The position numbers and the translations under genes are program-made. The notes beneath the pieces are model-generated. The model did no database searches and was not told the DNA's origin. It saw nothing but the letters and a program-made list of their open reading frames with translations. A stretch of DNA of 64,000 bases from Fontibacillus phaseoli (lineage in GTDB: Bacteria > Bacillota > Bacilli > Paenibacillales > Paenibacillaceae): contig NZ_QPJW01000002.1 in NCBI RefSeq assembly GCF_003337355.1, positions 103,441 to 167,440 of the forward strand, in the 5' to 3' direction. Position 1 is the stretch's first letter. Every line of letters starts with the position of its first letter. Positions 54,460 to 61,830 of this stretch are shown in pieces.

Positions 54460-57400
54460 TTAATTCCTTCTAATGCGCTTTATTCTTAACAACAGCCCCA
54501 GTGCGATCAGTGCCGCTCCGGACAGTTGTATCGGCAGAGCGCTTGCTTCGCCGGTCTTCGGGAGTACCTTTACTCCGTGACCGTTCTCTTCATCCTTAGC
54601 GGACGGCTTGTCACCGCGGGTTCCACCCAACGGATTGCCGTCCTCGTCCAGGTTGAAATCCTCCGGTTGGTCTTTGTCTGGAGCCGGTTGTTCTCCCTCA
54701 GTCCCATCTCCAGGAAGAGGATCATCCGGGCTTTCAAGCTCCTCGTCATCCTTTGGTGTATCCGGAGTACCCGGAGTACTAGGAGTACTAGGAGTTCCTG
54801 GAGTTCCTGGAGTTCCCGGAGTTCCTGGGTTACCCGGATTGCCTGGGTTACCAGGAATTTCAGGTTTTTTCTCATTCTCCACAGTGACGGTGAGTGTATC
54901 CCCACTTTGAACTATACTTGAATTCAGGGTAACGCGAATTTCCGACAGAGCCGCGGCATAACCTTCAGGCGCCTGAGTTTCTTGCAAGATGTAATCCCCG
55001 TACGGCAATCCTGCAAATAGGGCAATTCCCGACTCATCCGTCGTCAGCGTCAAAGGCGCCTTCAGTTTGTCCGCATCCTGCAGAACAAACGTTGCTCCCT
55101 TTAAAACTTTGGCGTGATCGGCTTTGTCGACCTTCACGACTTTCAATTGGCCTACCGGTAATACCGGATCGGTTTCTTTTGCGTTCTCTACCGTAACCCG
55201 CAGTACTCCGCCGCTTTGTTGAACATCGCTGTCTATGTTGATCTGGCGTGCAGCCGGATCCAGCACATAACCTTCAGGCGCTTCGGTTTCCGACAAGGTA
55301 TAGGTATCGTAAAGCAATTTGGTAAAGACAATTTTCCCGTCGGCACCCGTTACTTTTTCCCCGATTGTCTCGCCCTTGCCATTAACAAGCTTAAACTTGG
55401 CCCCGGACAGTTTGAAATCATGATTTTCTTTGTCCAGTTTCATAACTTCAAGCGATCCGCGTACTCCGGAGCCCGTACCCGAACCCGAAGAAATACGGAT
55501 TTCGATCGACTTCTCGGTTTCCCGGGACCCAACCGATACTCCTTCACCCTCGAAGCTCACTTCATTGGTGATTTTTTCCCGATCGACGGATACCGCGATC
55601 TCCGAATCATATTGGAGAATATAGGCGGTGTCGATGACCGGAGGAAGCTCCACTTCAAAGCTCTCGTTTCCCGTCTCCGCATCGGTGAGAATCGTTAACT
55701 TATAATCCTTGCCTTGTTCCAGAAGCTCATCCGCCGAAACATTGCCGGAAGCATCGACCTTCGCTCGGAAAAGTTTAAAAGAATCCGGTATCAGAATCTG
55801 GTTAGGGCTAGGCGTGTCTACGATTTTACTTCGTTCCACATAAGACTGGCCTTCGTTGATTTTAATACTCCAGTGAATCTTGTCCCCGTCCCGGAATCCG
55901 TCTTTGCTGACATAAACCTCTCCCCGCGGAACGGTTACATTTTTCGCCCAATTCCACTCTTTGCCGTCCGACCCGGTTAGGGTCGCCTTATTCGCAATAA
56001 CATCGGAGACCAGGGTTCTATCCAGTTTTGTCTTGAAGGTAATCCCGTATGGAGAAGTGATGTCTCCCAGGTCAATGCTCAACTCGTTGCCGACGTAACT
56101 GATTTTACCTTCATCAAGAGTCTGTTCCGTGCCCGGTTCCGGAGTACCGTCAGGCTTGACGGTCATAGGGTAAACTTTCACCGTCCCGTCAATTAAAGTT
56201 TGACCATCTTGGAGCATATCCGTAATCACTGCGCCTTTTACCGAATTGCTATTGTAATTGGCTACGATTTCCCAGGTCAACTCTTTCACACGCGGGTCAT
56301 ATTTTCCGTTTTTGGCTCCATTATTGTTGGTATAACCGTTCGGTTTAAACTCAGCCTCGAGTTCCACCCGACTGCCGGCAACTTTTTCATCCCAATCCAG
56401 CTTCGCTACATTTTTGTAAAGCGATTTCTCCGGCGTGAATTTTGTCGTGTAAGTAATGGTATAGACATCGTCAAAATTGCCGATAAAACTAAGCTTAAAT
56501 CCTTTGTCGGGCTCGGTATCATCCAAATTATAGGGCAGAACCGGATCCCCCGACGAAACCACTTTCAAACTTGTCGGAATCAATGTCAAGCCGCCGCCGG
56601 AAAAAACATCCTCGATCACCAGATTGCTCATGGACCATTGATCCTTGTTGACGACGATTTTCCAACTGACTTCCTTGGAGCTGTAATCGATGGCTTCCCT
56701 TGTTTTAACCCCGATGCCGCTTTTGAAGGTATGGGTTGCCAAACCTCTGTTTTCTTTGCCGTTCAGCACCGAATATACCGCATTGGTCACCGATGTATCT
56801 CTATATACGCGCGCGGTAACCTTGGTTTTATATTCGATATTGTAGGCGGATTGGATGTCGGATTTAAACCGCAAATCGAACCCGTTTTTGCCGCCAACCG
56901 CAGCATCCGAAACCGGGATAACCTCATAGGCGTTCGTGTCCAACTCCGTACCGTCCAAGTTGAATACTTTTACAGGCCCGTCCAAGACTAAAAAGTTACC
57001 GAAACGGTCTTCCATCTTGGCATCGGCTTCGGCGATGTTCTTTTCCCCGTAATTGTATTTGATGCGCCACGATACCGACTGATTAACCGCGTCGTAAGAA
57101 CCGCCGATCGTTTCCTTCGTCAATAACGGTTCGCGGTGAACGGTAACCGTTTTGCTAGCCTCGGCGTTCTGCTGATTGCCGCTCTTCAATTCGGCCTGGT
57201 TGGTGAACGCGGTCGCCTCTTCGTCCGTTACCAGCGTAGAGTATTGAATGCGGTAAGCCGACTTCATGTCGGAAGCGTTGAACTGGATGCGGAAAGCCGA
57301 GCCATCGCTCTCGGAGTCGATTTGATAGTTCCCCTCGGCCGGAGACACTTCGGCTCCCTGATCCGGTCCCCGGTCCACATTGACATTCAACTTGTAGACC

Positions 57401-58167
57401 TTAATGGAAGAAGGATCCAGTTTTAGACCCTCCGGAATCCGGTCCGACACGACCGGATGGTCGAGTTTGACCAGAGCCGTATTCATGTCCAGCGTCCAGT
57501 CGATTTTTCGGGCTTTGTCCGCGATACCCTGCTTTGTCAGCAGTTGCCCGTCTTTCGGCGTGAAAAATACCTTTGCTACTTGAGTTCCGCCACGGACAGG
57601 GAAATAAATCGGCACTTCCACGCTACCCTTGATCGTGTCCTTACTGAACTCCGTATGAATCTCCATCATTCCCCGGACTTCGGAGTTATCCACGTTGCCA
57701 TTGAACTCCACGATGACATGGCCATCCGTTTCCACCGTAAAGTTCCCGATGGAAGTGCCGTCATCGATGATTAACGGACTTGAAAATTTGTTGTAAATGA
57801 CGAATTCTTGGGGAATGTCAAATTCAAAAATATCCCCCGCCTGATATCCGTGCCCGTTTTCCAAAGCCCATTCGTATTCGATGCTGACCGCATCGCCGAG
57901 TTTGGACATTTCATTCCGGTCCGGATTGTACACCGCGTCGATGACGGTGGCGTTTTGATCCCGGAGGGTTACCTTGGTCAGAATACTATCCTGATTCAGC
58001 GCCTTTAGCGCAAAAGGACCGTAAGTATCGTCGGTAACGCTCGCGGCTTGCCCAGCCGCTTCGGAGGATGGCTCCGGTTCAGCACCTGCCGCGGCCGTTC
58101 CGGCTCCAATAACGCTTTGGAGAATAAGGACCCAGACCAGTGCTACTGTGATCAATTTTGTCTTCAT
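54460..58167 (-). CDS. LPKTG surface adhesin with Cna-like repeats
   Basis: A 1235-residue cell-wall-anchored protein. The signal peptide (about 1-28) ends near GAGTAAAGA. Five or so collagen-binding-type adhesive domains of about 130 residues follow; each contains a phrase like VSWRIKYNYGEKN, VSWKIVVNKDQWSM, LTWEIVANYNSNS or IHWSIKINEGQSY. Then come two SpaA/Cna-B prealbumin-like domains (about 930-1100, GSLEVMKLDKENHDFKLSGAKF and LKVVKVDKADHAKVLKGATF) that usually carry Lys-Asn isopeptide bonds. A Pro/Gly/Thr spacer and the sorting signal LPKTG (1202-1206) with membrane helix and basic tail complete it. It is a likely adhesin; the ligand is unknown. Confidence 0.92.
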   Translation of the reverse strand: MKTKLITVALVWVLILQSVIGAGTAAAGAEPEPSSEAAGQAASVTDDTYGPFALKALNQDSILTKVTLRDQNATVIDAVYNPDRNEMSKLGDAVSIEYEWALENGHGYQAGDIFEFDIPQEFVIYNKFSSPLIIDDGTSIGNFTVETDGHVIVEFNGNVDNSEVRGMMEIHTEFSKDTIKGSVEVPIYFPVRGGTQVAKVFFTPKDGQLLTKQGIADKARKIDWTLDMNTALVKLDHPVVSDRIPEGLKLDPSSIKVYKLNVNVDRGPDQGAEVSPAEGNYQIDSESDGSAFRIQFNASDMKSAYRIQYSTLVTDEEATAFTNQAELKSGNQQNAEASKTVTVHREPLLTKETIGGSYDAVNQSVSWRIKYNYGEKNIAEADAKMEDRFGNFLVLDGPVKVFNLDGTELDTNAYEVIPVSDAAVGGKNGFDLRFKSDIQSAYNIEYKTKVTARVYRDTSVTNAVYSVLNGKENRGLATHTFKSGIGVKTREAIDYSSKEVSWKIVVNKDQWSMSNLVIEDVFSGGGLTLIPTSLKVVSSGDPVLPYNLDDTEPDKGFKLSFIGNFDDVYTITYTTKFTPEKSLYKNVAKLDWDEKVAGSRVELEAEFKPNGYTNNNGAKNGKYDPRVKELTWEIVANYNSNSVKGAVITDMLQDGQTLIDGTVKVYPMTVKPDGTPEPGTEQTLDEGKISYVGNELSIDLGDITSPYGITFKTKLDRTLVSDVIANKATLTGSDGKEWNWAKNVTVPRGEVYVSKDGFRDGDKIHWSIKINEGQSYVERSKIVDTPSPNQILIPDSFKLFRAKVDASGNVSADELLEQGKDYKLTILTDAETGNESFEVELPPVIDTAYILQYDSEIAVSVDREKITNEVSFEGEGVSVGSRETEKSIEIRISSGSGTGSGVRGSLEVMKLDKENHDFKLSGAKFKLVNGKGETIGEKVTGADGKIVFTKLLYDTYTLSETEAPEGYVLDPAARQINIDSDVQQSGGVLRVTVENAKETDPVLPVGQLKVVKVDKADHAKVLKGATFVLQDADKLKAPLTLTTDESGIALFAGLPYGDYILQETQAPEGYAAALSEIRVTLNSSIVQSGDTLTVTVENEKKPEIPGNPGNPGNPGTPGTPGTPGTPSTPSTPGTPDTPKDDEELESPDDPLPGDGTEGEQPAPDKDQPEDFNLDEDGNPLGGTRGDKPSAKDEENGHGVKVLPKTGEASALPIQLSGAALIALGLLLRIKRIRRN

Positions 58168-58168
58168 T

Positions 58169-58203
58169 GCTAAAAAGTTTCACCCTCTTCTCTATTTTTT
58201 AGC
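58169..58203 (-). promoter_or_regulatory. Inverted repeat enclosing the adhesin ribosome-binding site
   Basis: GCTAAAAA and TTTTTAGC (58169-58176, 58196-58203) flank a 19-base loop that contains the AGAGGGTG Shine-Dalgarno, directly before the start codon. The hairpin could modulate translation of the adhesin, or allow RNA-based control. Confidence 0.4.
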
Positions 58204-58326
58204 TCCTGATGGCTGTTTTTTTCTATAAGTAAATCCTTTCAACCCCTCTCCAACATTTTTTGCATTCCTGCTTATTTATAATAATTCTTAAATCTCGACA
58301 AAATCTCTACAACGTCGCGGTTGAAA

Positions 58327-58357
58327 ATAAAAAAGGCACCTCTCAAGGCGCCCTTTA
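58327..58357 (-). terminator. Terminator of the SARP-type regulator gene
   Basis: AAAGGGCGCC and GGTGCCTTTT arms around TTGAGA, with a T run on the minus strand, 20 bp beyond the stop codon. Confidence 0.78.
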
Positions 58358-58376
58358 TAGTGCGATCTTATGTAAT

Positions 58377-59546
58377 TCAGAATGAGCCAGGCTGTGCCTG
58401 CTTTTCCGCTGTGACCTCACTCTTTTTCCAGGCTTCGTACCAATCTAAAATAGGACTGGACGGTCGTAGATTCAGTTCTTCTCTTAAAGCGGTTTCCAGT
58501 GCGTTATACTGTATCTCCACCATGGCGGAATTATTCAGCGACGCGTAAATCTTCATCAACGCAAAATGGGATTCTTCTTCCAGCGGATAAAGCGCGCACA
58601 CATGCTGATAGCCAGAGATAGCCTTGTCCCAAAGGGCTTGATCGCGATACCATCCAGCAATGACATACGACGCTTCAAGCCAAAGGTTTTTGAGGCGCTG
58701 GCGTTCGCTCTCAGCCCACCAGTAGTCGTATTCCTGCAAATAATCACCGGCGTACATTTTCATGACATCTATGTAATCGTCGATAGAGTCCCCCGAGGCG
58801 TGCGGGAGCACGGCCAGTTTCGCCTCCCATTCTTCGGTATCCAGCGATATTTGATCCAGGCTCATCATATATCCTTCGGTCGTGTTTACGATTTGAATGC
58901 GACTGCCGAAGGGCTTCAACGTTTTCCGGATATGATATACAGTGGTATACAACTGCGAATACACTTTGTCGTGTTCGTATTCGGGCCAGAACATTTCCGC
59001 TAAAGTCGACTTGCGAACCAATTGACCACGGTGTTGCAAGAGATACAAAAACAGCTCCTGAGCCCTCGTTGTCCGCCACTGCAACAGGCTCTGGCGTCCC
59101 TCTTTCATTTCGACGCTGACCTGCCTGAACATATTGATGCGCGTATACTCCGGATCGCTTCCGGCTGCTTCGTCCGACCGGGTATCCAGGCTTGCTTTGA
59201 TCCGGGCCATCGTTTTTGCCAGCCGTTCCGCCTGGATCGGCTTTACAATATAATCAAGCGCATTCAGTTCGAACGCCTTGACTGCATATTCATCATACGC
59301 TGTCACGAACACGACCTGGGTATCCAGCTTTTGCTCCAAAATTTGTTCGGCTAATTCGATACCGTTCAACTCGGGCAAGTTAATGTCCAAAAACACAATA
59401 TCGGCTTGCCGCGCAATGATCTCCCGTCTTCCCTCCAGCGGGTCGGTATATTTACCGATGATATTTATATCCATGGCGAGCTTCGCCAGTTGTCGCTCCA
59501 AATAGTCCAAAGCCAGCCGTTCATCATCCACAAGGATTACTTTCAT
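58377..59546 (-). CDS. Response regulator with receiver, winged-helix and BTAD (SARP-type) domains
   Basis: A 389-residue regulator. The receiver (about 1-120) has Asp54 in VFLDINLP and the conserved VTAYDEYAVKAFELNALDYIVKPI. A trans_reg_C-type winged helix (about 150-230, RGQLVRKSTLAEMFWP) and a bacterial transcriptional activation domain of TPR-like helices (about 240-380) follow. This architecture is typical of Bacillales partners of 7TM/LytS-like kinases, so the hybrid kinase at 50467-53625 is a probable partner. The adhesin gene immediately downstream is a likely target. The ATG follows GGGGAGTCTAGTCT. Confidence 0.9.
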   Translation of the reverse strand: MKVILVDDERLALDYLERQLAKLAMDINIIGKYTDPLEGRREIIARQADIVFLDINLPELNGIELAEQILEQKLDTQVVFVTAYDEYAVKAFELNALDYIVKPIQAERLAKTMARIKASLDTRSDEAAGSDPEYTRINMFRQVSVEMKEGRQSLLQWRTTRAQELFLYLLQHRGQLVRKSTLAEMFWPEYEHDKVYSQLYTTVYHIRKTLKPFGSRIQIVNTTEGYMMSLDQISLDTEEWEAKLAVLPHASGDSIDDYIDVMKMYAGDYLQEYDYWWAESERQRLKNLWLEASYVIAGWYRDQALWDKAISGYQHVCALYPLEEESHFALMKIYASLNNSAMVEIQYNALETALREELNLRPSSPILDWYEAWKKSEVTAEKQAQPGSF

Positions 59547-59669
59547 AGACTAGACTCCCCAATAAACGTATTTCCAAAAATAGTCCTACCTGATTAGAAG
59601 AATAGCATATTTGGACAAAACAAAGAAGCCTTGGGCTAATTAGTCCAAGGCTTCCGGAAAGCTAAGCAA

Positions 59670-60479
59670 TTAATAGTATCTATCAGTTTTATATTTGGCC
59701 GCTTCCTTCAACATTTGAAAAGAAGTCGTGGTCCCATTCCAACCGGCATCCACCGTGGTATCTATCGTCACCCATTTGCCGCCGATAAGCACTTCGTTCC
59801 AGGCGTGATAGGTGTCCACATAGTCCGTAGTCCCCATTACCAGCTTGGCCGGAATATCCACGCTACGCAGCATGGCAGCAAACAAGGCCGAATAACCGTA
59901 ACAGATGTCTTTTTTTGCGGTCAAGGTACGATCAATTTGCGGCAAATATTCCGATGAAGCACTGAAAGCCAGCCCATTGTCGTATTGGATATGATCGATT
60001 ACAAATTCATAGATGGCTTGAACTTTATCCTCGTCGGTTGTTGCGTCTTTGATCAATTCTTTGGCCTGGACCACAGCAAGGCTCGAAGGACTCCACTTCA
60101 CATTTTGAACGGAATTCAAATAGACCTGATCTGGATTTGGCATATTCAGGGTAAGAACAGTCTTGTGGATGGCTCTGTAGGTAGTTCCCTTGACTTGCTC
60201 CAATAGACTGACGATGTAATCCCCATTTCCCATTTGCAAAGGAAAGGCCTCATTCCTTACCCCGGATTGCAAATTGTAGGAGTACTTTCCTTCTCCCTTA
60301 ACGATCAGCAATTTCGTCTTGACTCCGGATTTCACCTCATAATCAAGAACAATGATCCCTTTAGCCAACTGATCGGTTTTGATCCACTCCTTCTTTTCCG
60401 CGGCAAACGCCCCGGAACTTCCCGGCCATACAAACAGTACGCTTAAAACCAAGGCACAAAGCAGTACCTTTCTCATCAT
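59670..60479 (-). CDS. Secreted transglutaminase-like protein
   Basis: A 269-residue exported protein. The signal peptide (about 1-27) ends with GAFAA, and the C-terminal half is a transglutaminase/protease-like domain. The catalytic triad is visible: Cys193 in KKDICYGYSALFAAML, His225 in TYHAWNEV and Asp240 in TIDTTVD. It may cross-link or cleave surface proteins; related bacterial domains are often cysteine proteases. The ATG at 60479 is set by AAAGGAGTTTTAT. The upstream leader is a class I c-di-GMP riboswitch whose 3' end touches that ribosome-binding site, so expression should respond to c-di-GMP. Confidence 0.9.
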   Translation of the reverse strand: MMRKVLLCALVLSVLFVWPGSSGAFAAEKKEWIKTDQLAKGIIVLDYEVKSGVKTKLLIVKGEGKYSYNLQSGVRNEAFPLQMGNGDYIVSLLEQVKGTTYRAIHKTVLTLNMPNPDQVYLNSVQNVKWSPSSLAVVQAKELIKDATTDEDKVQAIYEFVIDHIQYDNGLAFSASSEYLPQIDRTLTAKKDICYGYSALFAAMLRSVDIPAKLVMGTTDYVDTYHAWNEVLIGGKWVTIDTTVDAGWNGTTTSFQMLKEAAKYKTDRYY

Positions 60480-60491
60480 ATAAAACTCCTT

Positions 60492-60566
60492 TCGGTAGCT
60501 GGCTGCCATCCTCGTGGAAGGCCCTGTAGCTTTGCGTCCCTGCCTTTCGACAGGTTTGCCGTTATC
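60492..60566 (-). ncRNA. Class I c-di-GMP riboswitch (GEMM-I) for the transglutaminase gene
   Basis: On the minus strand the aptamer has the GEMM-I landmarks in order: GGCAAACC, a GAAA-capped P2 stem (TGTCGAAAGGCA), GGGACGCAAAGCTACAGGG, a second stem, then CAGCCAGCTACCGA. The last base of the aptamer overlaps the Shine-Dalgarno AAAGGAG (60486-60492). No terminator lies between it and the gene, so ligand binding probably acts on translation. Confidence 0.93.
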
Positions 60567-60618
60567 GTATAAAGTTTTATAGGACTTGACGCCCCTGCAA
60601 AACTATAAATCTAGCTGT

Positions 60619-60646
60619 ATAGTATCACATTTTCTCACAAACGCAA
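60619..60646 (-). promoter_or_regulatory. Promoter of the transglutaminase riboswitch transcript
   Basis: On the minus strand, TTGCGT (60641-60646), 16 bp, then an extended -10 TGATACTAT (TACTAT at 60619-60624). It is placed about 50 bp before the aptamer. Confidence 0.55.
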
Positions 60647-60696
60647 CAGTCCCTTTCAAATCATCTTAAAACGCGACATACTTCGCAAAACAACGC

Positions 60697-60725
60697 TTGA
60701 CTAACTAGTCTATTAGACTTATTCT
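60697..60725 (+). promoter_or_regulatory. Promoter of the tandem riboswitch/PPEP transcript, with a palindrome in the spacer
   Basis: TTGACT (60697-60702), exactly 17 bp, TATTCT (60720-60725). The spacer contains the 13-bp perfect palindrome AGTCTATTAGACT (60707-60719), a good place for a repressor to bind. Confidence 0.7.
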
Positions 60726-60772
60726 AGTGGTAACTAGATTCATATATTTACTAATAAAATACTTCTTGATTT

Positions 60773-60914
60773 GATAAAGGCAAACCCTTCGAAAGATGGG
60801 GACGCAAAACTACAGGGGTTAAGGCGGAAGCTTCCGCTAAACCAGCCAGTTACCGATTTAAGAGGCTCAACATTTATGTTGACTGCGACCTTCTTATCGG
60901 TAAGAAGGTTTTTT
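60773..60914 (+). ncRNA. Class I c-di-GMP riboswitch, first of tandem pair, with terminator
   Basis: Aptamer 60773-60857: GGCAAACCC, GAAA-capped P2, GGGGACGCAAAACTACAGGGG, second stem, then CAGCCAGTTACCGAT. The expression platform is an intrinsic terminator with a 9-bp stem ACCTTCTTA/TAAGAAGGT (60888-60909) and T6. TTACCGAT at the aptamer 3' end (60850-60857) is exactly complementary to ATCGGTAA in the terminator (60896-60903). Ligand binding, which uses that end, would thus free the terminator: an OFF switch. Confidence 0.93.
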
Positions 60915-60946
60915 GTTTTCGTAAACCAACTTCATATTTTCATATT

Positions 60947-61072
60947 GATAAAGGCAAATCCATCGAAAGATGGGGACGCAAAGCTATAGGGGCTACCACG
61001 GAAATATTCCGTAACGCCAGCCAGTTGCCGATATGGAAGCCAAACGGAAATACGCGTTATTTCGTTTCTTCC
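60947..61072 (+). ncRNA. Class I c-di-GMP riboswitch, second of tandem pair
   Basis: Aptamer 60947-61032 has the same landmarks (GGCAAATCC, CATCGAAAGATG, GGGACGCAAAGCTATAGGGG, CGCCAGCCAGTTGCCGAT). It is followed by a long bulged hairpin (GGAAG, AAACG, AAATA arms, 61035-61072) that lacks a proper U-run, so its mode of action is less clear. The PPEP start codon is 50 bp further on. Confidence 0.92.
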
Positions 61073-61121
61073 TGATTCGGTTAGCATGCATCAATCGTTG
61101 ATGCAATTGGGAGGAACCGAA

Positions 61122-61775
61122 ATGAAACGTATTTTTTATTTGGCCATCGCTATCATTTTTACTATGAATCTCGCGGTAATGCCGGCCTTTGCCGAATCAA
61201 ATAACAGTCTGGTGAACGATATTGTAGTGTTGCCGCAAGGCGATTACAGCAAAGCTGAAGCAGACAAAATGATGGATCGATTGGCGTTAATTCCTTCTTC
61301 TTTGTTGCAAGGCTTGAAAGACAACGGCGTTAAGATCAAACTGGTCAACGGCAAGATTACCGATGAACCGGAATTCGCCCAATACAAAGGCGTTACACCT
61401 AGAGGCTGGGAGAACACAGGTCTTACTTGGGACGATGTTCCTGGCGTCAGCTCCAATGTTGTTATCGCAAGAATCGGGTTCAGCAACAAAGGCAAAGGAC
61501 ATAACGGTCAAAACCTGGAGCTCCATGAAACATTCCATGCGATCGACCGGATCGTTCTGAACAACGTAAGCTCCTCTTCCGATTTCACCGAGGTCTGGAA
61601 GAAAGAAGCGAACAACGATTACGAAGGCGACGGCTATGTATCGGTTTACTCGACCGAGTATTTTGCGGAAACCGCAACACTGTACTTCTACAATGACAAA
61701 ACCCGAAACCACCTCAAAGAGGACATGCCTTTAACCTATGAATTTTTGGACAAGCTGTTCTCGAATGCCCAATAA
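61122..61775 (+). CDS. Secreted Pro-Pro endopeptidase (PPEP), M34-like zinc protease
   Basis: A 217-residue exported metalloprotease related to C. difficile PPEP-1 (Zmp1) and Paenibacillus alvei PPEP-2. The signal peptide ends AVMPAFA (residue 24). The zinc site is HETFH (His135, Glu136, His139) with Glu183 in EYFAE as third ligand; Tyr176 and Trp96 stand at the same spacing as the catalytic Tyr and Trp of PPEP-1 (7 residues before the Glu, 39 before the first His). It should cut a Pro-Pro bond in a surface-protein linker. The ATG at 61122 follows GGGAGGAACCGAA. Two c-di-GMP riboswitches precede it; its probable substrate is the convergent gene. Confidence 0.94.
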   Translation: MKRIFYLAIAIIFTMNLAVMPAFAESNNSLVNDIVVLPQGDYSKAEADKMMDRLALIPSSLLQGLKDNGVKIKLVNGKITDEPEFAQYKGVTPRGWENTGLTWDDVPGVSSNVVIARIGFSNKGKGHNGQNLELHETFHAIDRIVLNNVSSSSDFTEVWKKEANNDYEGDGYVSVYSTEYFAETATLYFYNDKTRNHLKEDMPLTYEFLDKLFSNAQ

Positions 61776-61777
61776 AT

Positions 61778-61824
61778 AAAAGGCTCCCTTCCGGTTCAGG
61801 TTTCTAACCGAAAGGGAGCCTTTT
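61778..61824. terminator. Bidirectional terminator between PPEP and the MucBP-SLH gene
   Basis: 19-base arms AAAAGGCTCCCTTCCGGTT (61778-61796) and the complementary 61806-61824, one mismatch. Poly-U forms in both directions. Confidence 0.93.
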
Positions 61825-61830
61825 GGGTTG

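Noticed and set aside
55620..55660. LPPVID in the adhesin as a second PPEP target
   Set aside because: The Pro-Pro lies inside a predicted folded repeat, not an exposed linker.
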